A program made the position numbers and the translations under genes. From the NCBI RefSeq assembly GCF_020179755.1, contig NZ_JAIUCY010000008.1, positions 1-64,000 of the forward strand: a DNA stretch of 64,000 nucleotides. The letters run 5' to 3'. Origin of the DNA: Herbaspirillum sp. alder98 (GTDB taxonomy: Bacteria; Pseudomonadota; Gammaproteobacteria; Burkholderiales; Burkholderiaceae_D). Under the pieces are notes generated by a model. It saw nothing but the letters and a program-made list of their open reading frames with translations, was not told the DNA's origin and did no database searches. The first letter of the stretch is position 1. Each line of letters opens with the position of its first letter. Shown one piece after another: positions 1 through 8,178 of the stretch.

Positions 1-376
1 AGATGACATAGTTGCCGTGGTTCTGGAAGCAGGCTGGCAACAGCCAGGACGGGGTCCGGTAGGCTTTGCTGGCAGACAGGAAAAGGAAGCGGTCTTCGGT
101 GACCGGCACGTTCAGGGGCGCGCCTTGCTCCTTCCAGTCGGGGATCAGTTCGCTCAGTGCGCGCGGGTCCATCACCGCGCCCGACAGGATATGGGCGCCA
201 ACCTCGCTGCCTTTTTCGAGCACGCAGACGCCGACTTCCTTGCCGGATTGCGCCGCCAGTTGCTTGAGGCGGATCGCCGCCGACAAGCCGGCCGGGCCGC
301 CGCCGACGATCACCACGTCGTATTCCATGGCCTCACGCGGGCCGTATTGTTGCAGCAGTTCTTGAGCAGAAGTCAT
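1..376 (-). CDS. Electron transfer flavoprotein-ubiquinone oxidoreductase, N-terminal part (runs off window)
   Basis: Only the first 125 codons are inside the window; the gene continues beyond base 1. The product would pass electrons from ETF (fatty acid and amino acid oxidation) to ubiquinone at the inner membrane. Visible are a dinucleotide-binding motif GGGPAG at residues 25-30 behind the strand YDVVIV, followed by the family-typical stretches [13 protein letters not shown] and ALSELIPDW. The start at 376 is preferred; an internal Met at residue 17 is possible, but the extra 16 residues resemble homologues as I recall them. The FeS and quinone-binding parts cannot be seen, so the assignment rests on the FAD domain. 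Confidence 0.85.
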   Translation of the reverse strand, partial: MTSAQELLQQYGPREAMEYDVVIVGGGPAGLSAAIRLKQLAAQSGKEVGVCVLEKGSEVGAHILSGAVMDPRALSELIPDWKEQGAPLNVPVTEDRFLFLSASKAYRTPSWLLPACFQNHGNYVI

Positions 377-649
377 GGGTGTCCCGTTATCTTTATGAAA
401 GCGTATTTGCGAACGACCGTGCTATTGTTCAGTATTTTTCGCAATGACGCCAGAGCCTGCGCATTTATTTATCGCCTCCGATAAATGAAAGTTTTGCAGG
501 CTCCGCTGTGTTTTCAGGCAATGACGCGTATTTTATTGGATTGATGGCCACCGATGGTGTTGATCTCGATTCGCCGAGCTCGATTTGCCGCAACGTAGGC
601 CTGTTAGTGAACTGAGTTCTAAATCATTTACCGCACCACAAGGACCGCA
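377..649. other. Divergent intergenic region (ETF-QO / thioesterase)
   Basis: No gene is seen. Both flanking genes start away from this 273-bp stretch, so it must carry both promoters. Its one clear structure is the nested palindrome at 453-503 listed separately. I could not identify convincing -35/-10 pairs by eye. Confidence 0.6.
453..503. promoter_or_regulatory. Nested inverted repeat in divergent promoter region
   Basis: Two concentric inverted repeats: an outer pair GAGCCTGC (453-460) / GCAGGCTC (496-503) and an inner pair ATTTATCG (467-474) / CGATAAAT (479-486) with a 4-nt centre. Both are perfect. No T-tract follows, so it is not an obvious terminator. The position between divergent genes of lipid/acyl-CoA metabolism suggests an operator or a cruciform; that function is inferred. 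Confidence 0.5.
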
Positions 650-1078
650 ATGAGCATTCAAGACGCCGACACCGCATTTCACCTGCTGCACACTGCCCGC
701 ATCCCCGTTCGCTGGGGCGACATGGATGCGCTGGGGCATGTCAATAACACCGTCTACTTCCGTTTTACCGAGCAATGCCGGGTCGAATGGCTCGATACGG
801 CAGTGGGGCCGACCGGGGGCGGCGAGAGCGGGCCGGTCATCGTCAGCGCGCACTGCAACTTCCGGCGCCAGCTGAAATATCCGGCCACCGTGGCCGTCGA
901 GATGTTCGCCGGCAAGTTGGGCCGCTCCAGTGTGGAAACTACCTACCTTATCCGCGACGCCGACCGGCCCGACATCATCTATGCTGATGGCGGTGCCAAG
1001 ATCGTCTGGGTCGATTTCGTCAAGGAAAAATCGATGGCGCTGCCTGACTCGCTGCGGCAGATCCTGACGGGCTTGTAA
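650..1078 (+). CDS. Acyl-CoA thioesterase, 4HBT/YbgC-type hotdog protein
   Basis: A 142-residue single-domain hotdog protein. The N-terminal motif RWGDMDALGHVNN (about 21-33) is that of the 4-hydroxybenzoyl-CoA thioesterase/YbgC group; by alignment with the Pseudomonas enzyme the catalytic Asp would be D26. It should hydrolyse an acyl-CoA in the cytoplasm; the substrate cannot be told. It diverges from the ETF-ubiquinone oxidoreductase gene, which fits fatty acid or aromatic acyl-CoA metabolism. The length is normal for the family. Confidence 0.8.
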   Translation: MSIQDADTAFHLLHTARIPVRWGDMDALGHVNNTVYFRFTEQCRVEWLDTAVGPTGGGESGPVIVSAHCNFRRQLKYPATVAVEMFAGKLGRSSVETTYLIRDADRPDIIYADGGAKIVWVDFVKEKSMALPDSLRQILTGL

Positions 1079-1203
1079 GTTTGACGAAAGGAAACTGCGA
1101 CAGAATCGGCCCGACACTCCCGCTAACTGCCATAGAGCAGAGGGAGCGACAAGTGCTTAGCCCGCTTTAGTGCTAGCCAACAATTAGAACCCTGGAGGAA
1201 GAC

Positions 1204-2355
1204 ATGACATACAAGACACAAGCCTTGGTAGCTGCCGCATTGATGAGCCTGGCAGTATCGGTCCAAGCTGCCGATCCGATCAAGATCGGCGTGACCGGCC
1301 CCTACACCGGCGGTTCTGCCCCGATGGGCGCTTCGATGCGCGACGGCGTCAAGCTGGCCGTGGCCGAGATCAATGCGCAAGGTGGCCTGCTGGGTCGCCA
1401 GGTGCAACTGATCGAACGCGACGACGAAGCCAAGAACGAACGCGGCGTGCAGATCGCCCAGGAACTGATCAACAAGGAAAAAGTCGTCGCCACGGTAGGC
1501 TTCATCAACACCGGCGTGGCGCTGGCCTCGCAGCGCTTCTACCAGGAAGCCAAGATTCCCGTGCTCAATAACGTCGCCACCGGCAGCGTGATCACGAAGC
1601 AGTTCGAGAAGGACAAGGATAACTACGTCTTCCGCACCTCGGCCTCGGATCAGATCCAGGCCAAGATGATCGCCGACGAAGCGATCGACAAGCAGAAATT
1701 CACCAAGGTCGCGATCCTGGCTGACTCGACCAACTACGGCCAGCTCGGTCGTGAAGACCTCGAGAAGGTGCTGGCCTCCAAGAAAATCACCCCGGTGGCC
1801 GTCGAGAAGTACAACATCAAGGACGTCGACATGACGGCCCAGTTGCTCAAGTCCAAGCAGGGCGGCGCGCAGGCAGTGCTGACCTATGGCATCGGCCCGG
1901 AACTGGCGCAGATCGCCAACGGCATGGAAAAGCTGAACTGGCACGTGCCTATCATCGGTTCCTGGCCGCTGTCGATGGGCAACTTCATCGACAACTCCGG
2001 CAAGAACGGCAACGGCGCCCGCATGCCGCAGACCTTCATCCAGGACGGCAATACGCCAAAGCGCAAGGCCTTCATCGAGGCCTATCAAAAAGCCTACAAG
2101 GTTGACCGCATGCCATCGGCCGTGTCGGCCGCCCAAGGCTACGACTCGATCCTGTTGCTGGCCGCTGCCATCAAGCAAGCCAACAGCACCGACGGCGAGA
2201 AGGTCCGCGCTGCCCTGGAAAGCCTCAACACCAAGGTCGAAGGCGTGGTCACCACCTATGACAAGCCATTCACCAAGGAAGATCACGAAGCCATCAAGCC
2301 GGGCACTGTGGTCATCGGCGAGGTGCGCAACGGCCGCGTCGTCCTCGGCAAGTAA
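1204..2355 (+). CDS. Branched-chain amino acid/amide ABC transporter, periplasmic binding protein
   Basis: 383 residues, type 1 periplasmic binding protein of the LivJ/LivK family. A signal peptide is visible (residues 1-22, cleavage after VQA), then the typical DPIKIGVTGPYTGG opening, and RDGVKLAVAEINAQGG, which marks Leu/amide-binding proteins. GGAGGAA 5 nt before the ATG fixes the start. It is the first gene of a liv operon and is separated from the permease gene by a hairpin that probably lowers downstream expression, the usual arrangement giving excess binding protein. The ligand (Leu/Ile/Val, other amino acid, urea or amide) cannot be read from sequence. Confidence 0.9.
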   Translation: MTYKTQALVAAALMSLAVSVQAADPIKIGVTGPYTGGSAPMGASMRDGVKLAVAEINAQGGLLGRQVQLIERDDEAKNERGVQIAQELINKEKVVATVGFINTGVALASQRFYQEAKIPVLNNVATGSVITKQFEKDKDNYVFRTSASDQIQAKMIADEAIDKQKFTKVAILADSTNYGQLGREDLEKVLASKKITPVAVEKYNIKDVDMTAQLLKSKQGGAQAVLTYGIGPELAQIANGMEKLNWHVPIIGSWPLSMGNFIDNSGKNGNGARMPQTFIQDGNTPKRKAFIEAYQKAYKVDRMPSAVSAAQGYDSILLLAAAIKQANSTDGEKVRAALESLNTKVEGVVTTYDKPFTKEDHEAIKPGTVVIGEVRNGRVVLGK

Positions 2356-2376
2356 AGACGTTCAGGCATAGCAATG

Positions 2377-2413
2377 AAAGGCCAGTCCTTGCGATCCGGG
2401 GACTGGCCTTTTT
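2377..2413 (+). terminator. Attenuating terminator between binding protein and permease genes
   Basis: Perfect 12-bp stem AAAGGCCAGTCC (2377-2388) / GGACTGGCCTTT (2400-2411) with an 11-nt loop, ending in a T run to 2413. It lies inside the liv operon, where it would stop part of the transcription and keep the binding protein more abundant than the membrane components. Confidence 0.85.
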
Positions 2414-2519
2414 CGCACGACTAGTTGCCATCCGGTCAACAGCACGTCGAATGTGCTGCCGGTCGCAGGGCTGCTGGTCAACTCCGCCACCCGGCGGCAG
2501 CCGCTTCTTGGGAAATACA

Positions 2520-3410
2520 ATGGATATCCTGTTACAGCTGGTCTTTTCCGGCATCGCACTGGGCATGATCTATGCGGTCATCGCATTCGGTTACCAGCTA
2601 ACTTTTGCCACCTCCGGCACCCTCAATTTCGGCCAGGGCGAAGCGCTCATGCTGGGCGCCCTGGTCGGCCTCTCGGTCGTGGGCAACATCCACGGCGGGC
2701 CTTACCTCAACTATTGGCTGATGATTCCCATCGTGCTGGTCTTCGGCGGCCTGCAAGGCATGTTCGTCGAATGGATCGGCGTGCGTCCGGCGATCAAGAT
2801 CAAGTCCGAGTTCGGCTGGATCATGTCGACCATCGCGCTGGCGATCATCTTCAAGAATGTCGCCGAGAACATCTGGGGCAAGGACGACCTGCCTTTCCCG
2901 TCACCGATCTCGGGCACGCCGTTCCAGGTGTTCGGCGCCAACGTGCAGCCGATGCAGGTGCTGGTGGTGATCGGCGCCTTGCTGATCATGGCTGCCGTCG
3001 AGCTGTTCAACCGCAAGTCGATCTATGGCAAGGCGGTGGTGGCGACCTCCAACGACCGCGACGCGGCCGGCCTGATGGGCATCAACACCAGCATGGTGAT
3101 CACCTTCTCGTACGCCTTGTCGTCGGCCACCGCCGCCTTCGCCGGCGTGCTGGTGGCGCCGCTGACGCTGACCGGCGCCACCATGGGCGCCGCGCTCGGC
3201 CTGAAGGCGTTTGCCGTGGCCATCATCGGCGGCCTGACCTCGGGCATGGGCGCCATCGTCGGCGGCCTGATCCTGGGCGTGGCCGAAACCGTGACCGGCT
3301 TCTATATCTCGACCGGCTACAAGGAAGTACCTGGGCTGTTGCTTCTGCTGCTGGTGCTGGCGGTCAAACCTGCAGGCCTGTTCGGCAAAACTGCGATCAA
3401 GAAGGTCTGA
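2520..3410 (+). CDS. livH: Branched-chain amino acid ABC transporter permease, LivH type
   Basis: 296 residues, strongly hydrophobic, with the LivH signature LNFGQGEALMLGA near residues 37-49 and a second conserved block GLKAFAVAIIGGLTSGMGAIVGG toward the C-terminus. It forms half of the inner-membrane channel with the LivM domain encoded next. The frame stays open upstream, but those codons are not Liv-like, so I start at the ATG at 2520. The stop is 4 bp before the next start, so the genes are coupled. Confidence 0.9.
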   Translation: MDILLQLVFSGIALGMIYAVIAFGYQLTFATSGTLNFGQGEALMLGALVGLSVVGNIHGGPYLNYWLMIPIVLVFGGLQGMFVEWIGVRPAIKIKSEFGWIMSTIALAIIFKNVAENIWGKDDLPFPSPISGTPFQVFGANVQPMQVLVVIGALLIMAAVELFNRKSIYGKAVVATSNDRDAAGLMGINTSMVITFSYALSSATAAFAGVLVAPLTLTGATMGAALGLKAFAVAIIGGLTSGMGAIVGGLILGVAETVTGFYISTGYKEVPGLLLLLLVLAVKPAGLFGKTAIKKV

Positions 3411-3414
3411 TGCG

Positions 3415-5382
3415 ATGAACAAGAAAATCCTGCTGCTGTCGGTGCTGGGCCTGATCGTTCTGGCCGGTATCCCCCTGGTGGTGCACAACCCGTATTACCT
3501 GCACCTGATCGAAACCATCCTCATCTATGCCATCCTGCTGTTCGGGCTGGATATCGTGGTCGGCTACACCGGCCAGGTCTCGCTGGGCCATGCCGGCCTG
3601 TTCGGCATCGGCTCGTATGCCGTTGGCGTGCTGTTCTTCAAGCTGGGCATGCCGATCTACGTCACGCTGCCGGCCGCCATTGCGGTCACGGCCGTGTTCG
3701 GCGCGATCCTGGCGTTGCCGGCGTTGCGCGTGACCGGTCCTTATCTGGCGATGGTCACGCTGGCCTTCGGCACCATCATCCAGATCCTGATCAACGAGAT
3801 GACCTTCCTCACAGAAGGCCCGCTCGGCATCAAGGTCGCCAAGCCGATGGTGGGCGCGGCGAAGATGAGCGAGGTCGAGTTCTTCTACCTGGTGGCGATC
3901 CTCACGGTGCTGGCCATGGGCGTGGTGCACCGCATCCTCAAGTCCAACCTCGGGCGCGCCTTCCAGGCGCTGCGCGACAGCCCGATCGCGTCGGACTGCA
4001 TGGGCGTGTCGGTGTATCGCTACAAGGTCTACGCCTTCATCATCAGCGCTGCACTGGCGGGCTTGTCGGGTGGGCTGTATGCCTATTCGGAAGAGTACAT
4101 CTCGCCTAACACCTATAACTTCGAACTGACGATCCTGTTCCTGCTGGCGGTGATCATGGGCGGGCGCAAGTCGCGCATCGGCTCACTCATCGGCGCATTG
4201 ATCGTGGTGATGCTGCCCAGCCTGCTGTCGGACATCGAACTGTTCCGCAAGATCGCCAGCGTGCTGGCGCTGGTGGTGGTGGCCGGTGCGGTGGTGTCGC
4301 TGGTCAGGAAGACCAAGACCGTGCGCGCCGTGGCGGTGCCGGTGGTGGCGGTGGTGTTGATGGCGGCCTTCTCGTTCAAGCTGGAAAACATTACCGAATG
4401 GCGTCTCACCGTCTTCGGCCTGATGACACTGTTCGTGGTGTATTACCTGCAGGATGGCATCGTCGGTTTCTGCCGTGGCCTGTTCGGTCGCACGCTCACT
4501 ACCGTGCCGCCGGTGGCGCAGCAGATCAGCGGTGACAGGCAGGTGGCCGTCATTACCACCGACTCGGTCAAGGACGCCGGCGCCACGCTGCTCAAGGTCA
4601 ACCAGATCCTGATGCAGTTCGGTGGCCTCAAGGCGCTCAACAAGGTCGATCTCGATGTGCGCAAGGGCACCGTACATGGCTTGATCGGTCCCAACGGATC
4701 GGGCAAGAGCACCATGATGAACGTGCTCACCGGCATCTACCGTCCCACCGATGGCGGCGTCGAATACGATGGTCGCCAGATCTCGGGCAACACGCCTTCG
4801 GCGATCGCCCTGGGTGGCGTCGCGCGGACCTTCCAGAACGTGCAGCTGTTCGGCGAGATGACCGCCACCGAGAACGTACTGGTGGGCTTGCATCACACCT
4901 TCGCCAGCAATGTGGTGGATGTGATGGTCAACACGCCGCGTTATGTACGCGAAGAGCGCCAGGCACGCGAGCGCGCCGCCGCCATTCTGGAGTTCGTCGG
5001 CCTGGCCAACCTGGCCAACGAAGAAGCACGCAACCTGCCGTACGGCAAGCAGCGCCTGCTCGAGATCGGTCGCGCCCTGGGCCTGAACCCGAGCCTGCTG
5101 CTGCTGGACGAACCGGCCGCCGGCCTGACCGCGCCCGACATCAAGGACCTGATCGCGATCATTCGCAAGATCCGCGAGGCCGGCATCACCATCATCCTCA
5201 TCGAGCACCACATGGACGTGGTGATGTCGATCTGCGACACGGTGACGGTGCTCGACTTCGGCCAGAAGATCGCCGAAGGCAAACCAGCCCAGGTGCAAGC
5301 TGACCCCAAGGTGATCGAAGCCTATCTCGGCGGCAGCGCCGGCGATGATCACGACCAAAAACCGACACCTGCGGGAGCCTGA
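3415..5382 (+). CDS. Fused LivM permease - LivG ATPase of the branched-chain amino acid importer
   Basis: 655 residues combining two proteins that are separate in E. coli. Residues 1-295 are a LivM permease (YTGQVSLGHAGLFGIG at 51-66; MGGRKSRIGSLIGA at 248-261). Residues 300-350 add an extra hydrophobic stretch, followed by a linker. Residues 393-640 are a LivG ATPase: Walker A GPNGSGKST at 425-433, signature LPYGKQ at 541-546, Walker B LLLLDEP at 561-567. The reading frame is continuous through the junction, with no sign of a sequencing frameshift. It pairs with LivH upstream and LivF 2 bp downstream. Confidence 0.9.
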   Translation: MNKKILLLSVLGLIVLAGIPLVVHNPYYLHLIETILIYAILLFGLDIVVGYTGQVSLGHAGLFGIGSYAVGVLFFKLGMPIYVTLPAAIAVTAVFGAILALPALRVTGPYLAMVTLAFGTIIQILINEMTFLTEGPLGIKVAKPMVGAAKMSEVEFFYLVAILTVLAMGVVHRILKSNLGRAFQALRDSPIASDCMGVSVYRYKVYAFIISAALAGLSGGLYAYSEEYISPNTYNFELTILFLLAVIMGGRKSRIGSLIGALIVVMLPSLLSDIELFRKIASVLALVVVAGAVVSLVRKTKTVRAVAVPVVAVVLMAAFSFKLENITEWRLTVFGLMTLFVVYYLQDGIVGFCRGLFGRTLTTVPPVAQQISGDRQVAVITTDSVKDAGATLLKVNQILMQFGGLKALNKVDLDVRKGTVHGLIGPNGSGKSTMMNVLTGIYRPTDGGVEYDGRQISGNTPSAIALGGVARTFQNVQLFGEMTATENVLVGLHHTFASNVVDVMVNTPRYVREERQARERAAAILEFVGLANLANEEARNLPYGKQRLLEIGRALGLNPSLLLLDEPAAGLTAPDIKDLIAIIRKIREAGITIILIEHHMDVVMSICDTVTVLDFGQKIAEGKPAQVQADPKVIEAYLGGSAGDDHDQKPTPAGA

Positions 5383-5384
5383 AC

Positions 5385-6107
5385 ATGCTGACCATTTCCA
5401 ACCTGCACGCGTCCTACGGCAAGGTCGAAGTGCTGCATGGCATTTCGATGGAAGTGCCCAAGGGCAAGGTAGTGACCCTGATCGGCTCCAACGGCGCCGG
5501 CAAGACCACCACCATGCGCGCCATCTCCGGCATGATCAAGCCGAAGGGCGGCGAAGTCACGCTGGGCGGCAAGAACATCACCGGCCTCGACTCGCACAAG
5601 ATCGCCCGTTGCGGCCTGGCGCATTCGCCCGAAGGCCGGCGTGTGTTTGCCACCATGAGCGTGAGCGACAACCTGTTGCTGGGCGCCTTTCCGCGCTTTA
5701 CCCGGGCCCGGCCCAAGGGCGATATCGCGCACGACCTGGAACGGGCGCTGGAACTGTTTCCACGCTTGAAGGAACGTCAGACCCAGCTGGCCGGCACGCT
5801 CTCGGGCGGCGAACAGCAGATGCTGGCCATGGCGCGCGCGGTGATGCTCAACCCCGAGGTGATTCTGCTGGATGAACCCTCGATGGGACTGGCGCCGATC
5901 CTGGTGGAAGAGGTGTTTCGCATCATCTCGCGCCTGAAGGACGAAGGCGTGACGATGTTGCTGGTCGAGCAGTTCGCCGCCGCCGCATTGAACGTGGCCG
6001 ACTATGGTTATGTACTGGAGAACGGCCGCATCTCGGTGCACGGCGCGGCCGAAAAACTGAAGGGCGACCCGGCGGTGAAGGCGGCCTACCTGGGCGGCGG
6101 ACACTAA
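5385..6107 (+). CDS. livF: Branched-chain amino acid ABC transporter ATP-binding protein LivF
   Basis: 240 residues, a complete ABC ATPase of the LivF group: Walker A GSNGAGKTT at 34-42, signature LSGGEQ at 139-144, Walker B ILLDEPSMGL around 160-169. It starts 2 bp after the fused LivMG stop, with a GGGAG ribosome site overlapping that gene's end. It is the last gene of the liv operon and is followed 26 bp later by a strong terminator. Together with the LivG domain it makes the asymmetric ATPase pair of the importer. Confidence 0.92.
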   Translation: MLTISNLHASYGKVEVLHGISMEVPKGKVVTLIGSNGAGKTTTMRAISGMIKPKGGEVTLGGKNITGLDSHKIARCGLAHSPEGRRVFATMSVSDNLLLGAFPRFTRARPKGDIAHDLERALELFPRLKERQTQLAGTLSGGEQQMLAMARAVMLNPEVILLDEPSMGLAPILVEEVFRIISRLKDEGVTMLLVEQFAAAALNVADYGYVLENGRISVHGAAEKLKGDPAVKAAYLGGGH

Positions 6108-6133
6108 GTCGATCACCGCTCGCGCATCACCTG

Positions 6134-6171
6134 ACGCCATCCTGCCGGTCGCAGGGTGGCGTTATTTTTTT
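6134..6171 (+). terminator. Terminator of the liv operon
   Basis: Stem ACGCCATCCTGC (6134-6145) / GCAGGGTGGCGT (6151-6162), 12 bp with one G-T pair and a 5-nt loop, followed by ATTTTTTTT. Confidence 0.9.
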
Positions 6172-6373
6172 GATATCGACCATCCGCACAAGCGTTGTTG
6201 ATCGGTCAATCCCGGGCATGGGGACTTGCGCAATGGGAATATGTAAAGGAAAATCAAGAAACTTTCCAGCCGGCCACATTTGCTGGAGCACCGGATACAA
6301 CGGCTCGCACGTCGCGAAAGCGGACAGCGTGTCGGGTATATTAAGGGGGAGACATACCTCTTGAAGACTGATT
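6172..6373 (+). other. Gene-less stretch between two terminators; possible small RNA
   Basis: About 200 bp with no convincing coding frame. It lies after the liv terminator and runs into a second rho-independent terminator reading the same way (6374-6396), although no plus-strand gene lies in between. That leaves room for a short non-coding transcript. TATATT near 6340 could be a -10 element, but I found no good -35. Evidence for an RNA is weak. Confidence 0.25.
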
Positions 6374-6396
6374 AAGGCGCCCACCGGGCGCCTTTT
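6374..6396. terminator. Rho-independent terminator hairpin
   Basis: Perfect 9-bp stem AAGGCGCCC (6374-6382) / GGGCGCCTT (6386-6394), a 3-nt loop, then TTTTCTTTT on the plus strand. It sits 22 bp after the stop of the minus-strand DUF2076 gene. In that direction the T-tract is only AA-paired bases, so it works best for plus-strand transcription. Confidence 0.7.
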
Positions 6397-6417
6397 CTTT
6401 TGGGGCGCGCGTGACGC

Positions 6418-7134
6418 TCAGACGATCGAATCATCGTAGTCGCCGCTGTCACCGGCATCGGCCAGGTCGATGTTGCGGAGGTCGTCGAAGTCATTGCCGG
6501 ACGCTGCGTCATTGCCGCTGTCGTCGCGGGCGCGGCCAGAATCCTTGCCGGCATCGCTGCCATAGTAGTTATTGACGGTGGTGTTCTCGACCGGTGTACT
6601 GCTCAAGGCATTCTGGTGCCCCGATGCGCCGCCGCCGCTGCCATTCATCAGGTGCTCGATGCCCTGGAACAGGAAAGCGCCACCGGCCACGCCGGCTGCC
6701 GTCGCCGCCACGGTACCCAGGGTGCTGCCCAGGCCGCCGCCGAAGAAACCGGTGGAGGGCGCTGCTGCAGGCGCCTGTGCTGCCGGGGGCGGCGCTGCCG
6801 AATATGCCGGCATATACGCCGGGGCCGATGAGCCAGGGCGTGCGGAGTTGCCCGCCGCGTTACCCCAGGCATTGCTGTCGAGGAAGCCAGGCGTGGCACC
6901 GGCGCCTGATTGTGCCGCCTGCAACTGGTTTTGCAGCGATGCGACCTGGGCCTTGGAGGTAGTGAGCGCCTGTTCCATCAGCAGCGCCCGCTGTACCAGC
7001 AGATAGGCTGCGTCGGGTTGCTGCGCCACGGCGGCGGCGATCATCGCAGCGGCTTGCGGGTCTTTGCCGATGCCGCGTACTTGCGTCAGTTGATTGAGAA
7101 AATCTTGCAGTGTTTGGGTTTCTTGAGGACTCAT
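6418..7134 (-). CDS. DUF2076 family protein
   Basis: 238 residues. The N-terminus (ETQTLQDFLNQL...GIGKDPQAAAMIAAAV...AAYLLVQRALLMEQAL) matches the DUF2076 (COG3416) pattern, with a short coiled coil at about 55-75. A Pro/Ala-rich middle follows, then a Gly/Ala-rich hydrophobic stretch (about 148-175, GFFGGGLGSTLGTVAATAAG) and an Asp-rich tail ending DDSIV. No signal peptide is seen. The function of the family is not known to me; the hydrophobic patch suggests membrane contact. It is a single gene with no operon partner. Confidence 0.75.
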   Translation of the reverse strand: MSPQETQTLQDFLNQLTQVRGIGKDPQAAAMIAAAVAQQPDAAYLLVQRALLMEQALTTSKAQVASLQNQLQAAQSGAGATPGFLDSNAWGNAAGNSARPGSSAPAYMPAYSAAPPPAAQAPAAAPSTGFFGGGLGSTLGTVAATAAGVAGGAFLFQGIEHLMNGSGGGASGHQNALSSTPVENTTVNNYYGSDAGKDSGRARDDSGNDAASGNDFDDLRNIDLADAGDSGDYDDSIV

Positions 7135-7370
7135 GATGCCGGGCTCCTGCCTGTGCTGTTACGTCGATGAATATAACAAACTGCAAAAACTGTGACTTCG
7201 GTCTGATTATGCGCGCAGCGTCGCGCGTCATTTGTGAAGTTAATTGCAAAGCTCGAAACAGCTTGTAACAAGGTGTACTCTTCTTTGCTCTGTCGCCGCG
7301 ATGACAGCAGGAAAACGGCTGGCCGACGACAATATTGTTATTCCCATTACCTTCACCGAACTGCCCCGAC

Positions 7371-8174
7371 ATGGACCACGCCAAGTCAGTCACCTCGCAA
7401 CAGCAAACCATCGTGACAGACGGGGGCCGCTTGCATGCCTGCATCTGGAACCGGGAGGCCGCACCGCAGCACGCGCCCATCGTCCTGCTGCACGATTCGC
7501 TGGGTTCGATCGAGCTGTGGCGCGACTTCCCGGCGCAACTGGCGGCATGTTCCGGGCGCGCCGTGCTGGCCTACGACCGGCTCGGGTTCGGCCGCTCCGA
7601 CAGCCATGCCGGCAAGCTGGGACCGGGCTTCATTGCCGACGAGGCGAGGGCATCGTTATGGCCGGTGCTGGATCACTTCGGTGTCGACCAGGCGATCCTG
7701 TTCGGTCACAGTGTCGGCGGCGGCATGGCGGTGTCGGCGGCCGCGCAATGTCCCGGGCGGGTGATGGCGGTAGTGACCGAATCGGCCCAGGCCTTTGTCG
7801 AAGACCGCACGCTGGAGGGAATCCGCCAGGCGCAACGCAGTTTCGCCGATCCGCAGCAAATCTCCAGGCTGGCGAAATATCATGGCGACACCACGCGCGC
7901 GCGCTGGGTGTTGGACGCCTGGATCAACACCTGGCTGGCGCCGACCTATGCCAGTTGGTCGCTTCACGAGAAGTTGCACTGTCCGCTGCTGGCGTTGCAT
8001 GGCGAGCACGATGAATTCGGTTCGTCCCTGCACCCGCAGCGTATTGCTGCGTTGGGCGCGCCGGGTGAATGGCGGATGATCCCGCAGTGCGGGCATGTGC
8101 CGCATCGCGAGCAGTCGGACATCGTGTTGCAGGCGGTCGCCGCATTCCTGCTGAACCTGACGAAAAAAGACTAA
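7371..8174 (+). CDS. Alpha/beta hydrolase
   Basis: 267 residues with a complete alpha/beta hydrolase triad: nucleophile elbow GHSVGG with S114, Asp D214 in HGEHDEF and His H242 in CGHVPHRE; LLHDSLGS (39-46) is the oxyanion-side loop. The substrate is unknown; esterase, lactonase or C-C hydrolase are all possible. An upstream in-frame TTG (7335) would add 12 residues, but ATG at 7371 begins the recognisable protein. The ribosome site is weak for either. The stop lies 4 bp from the end of the convergent MFS gene. Confidence 0.75.
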   Translation: MDHAKSVTSQQQTIVTDGGRLHACIWNREAAPQHAPIVLLHDSLGSIELWRDFPAQLAACSGRAVLAYDRLGFGRSDSHAGKLGPGFIADEARASLWPVLDHFGVDQAILFGHSVGGGMAVSAAAQCPGRVMAVVTESAQAFVEDRTLEGIRQAQRSFADPQQISRLAKYHGDTTRARWVLDAWINTWLAPTYASWSLHEKLHCPLLALHGEHDEFGSSLHPQRIAALGAPGEWRMIPQCGHVPHREQSDIVLQAVAAFLLNLTKKD

Positions 8175-8178
8175 CGGA

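Noticed and set aside
1123..2286. Long open frame (387 codons) on the minus strand opposite the liv binding protein gene
   Set aside because: It mirrors the codon positions of the real gene, is His/Asp/Leu-biased, and resembles no family. Typical high-GC shadow.
6170..6364. 64-codon plus-strand frame after the liv terminator
   Set aside because: Begins inside the terminator T-tract, no ribosome site, composition not protein-like.
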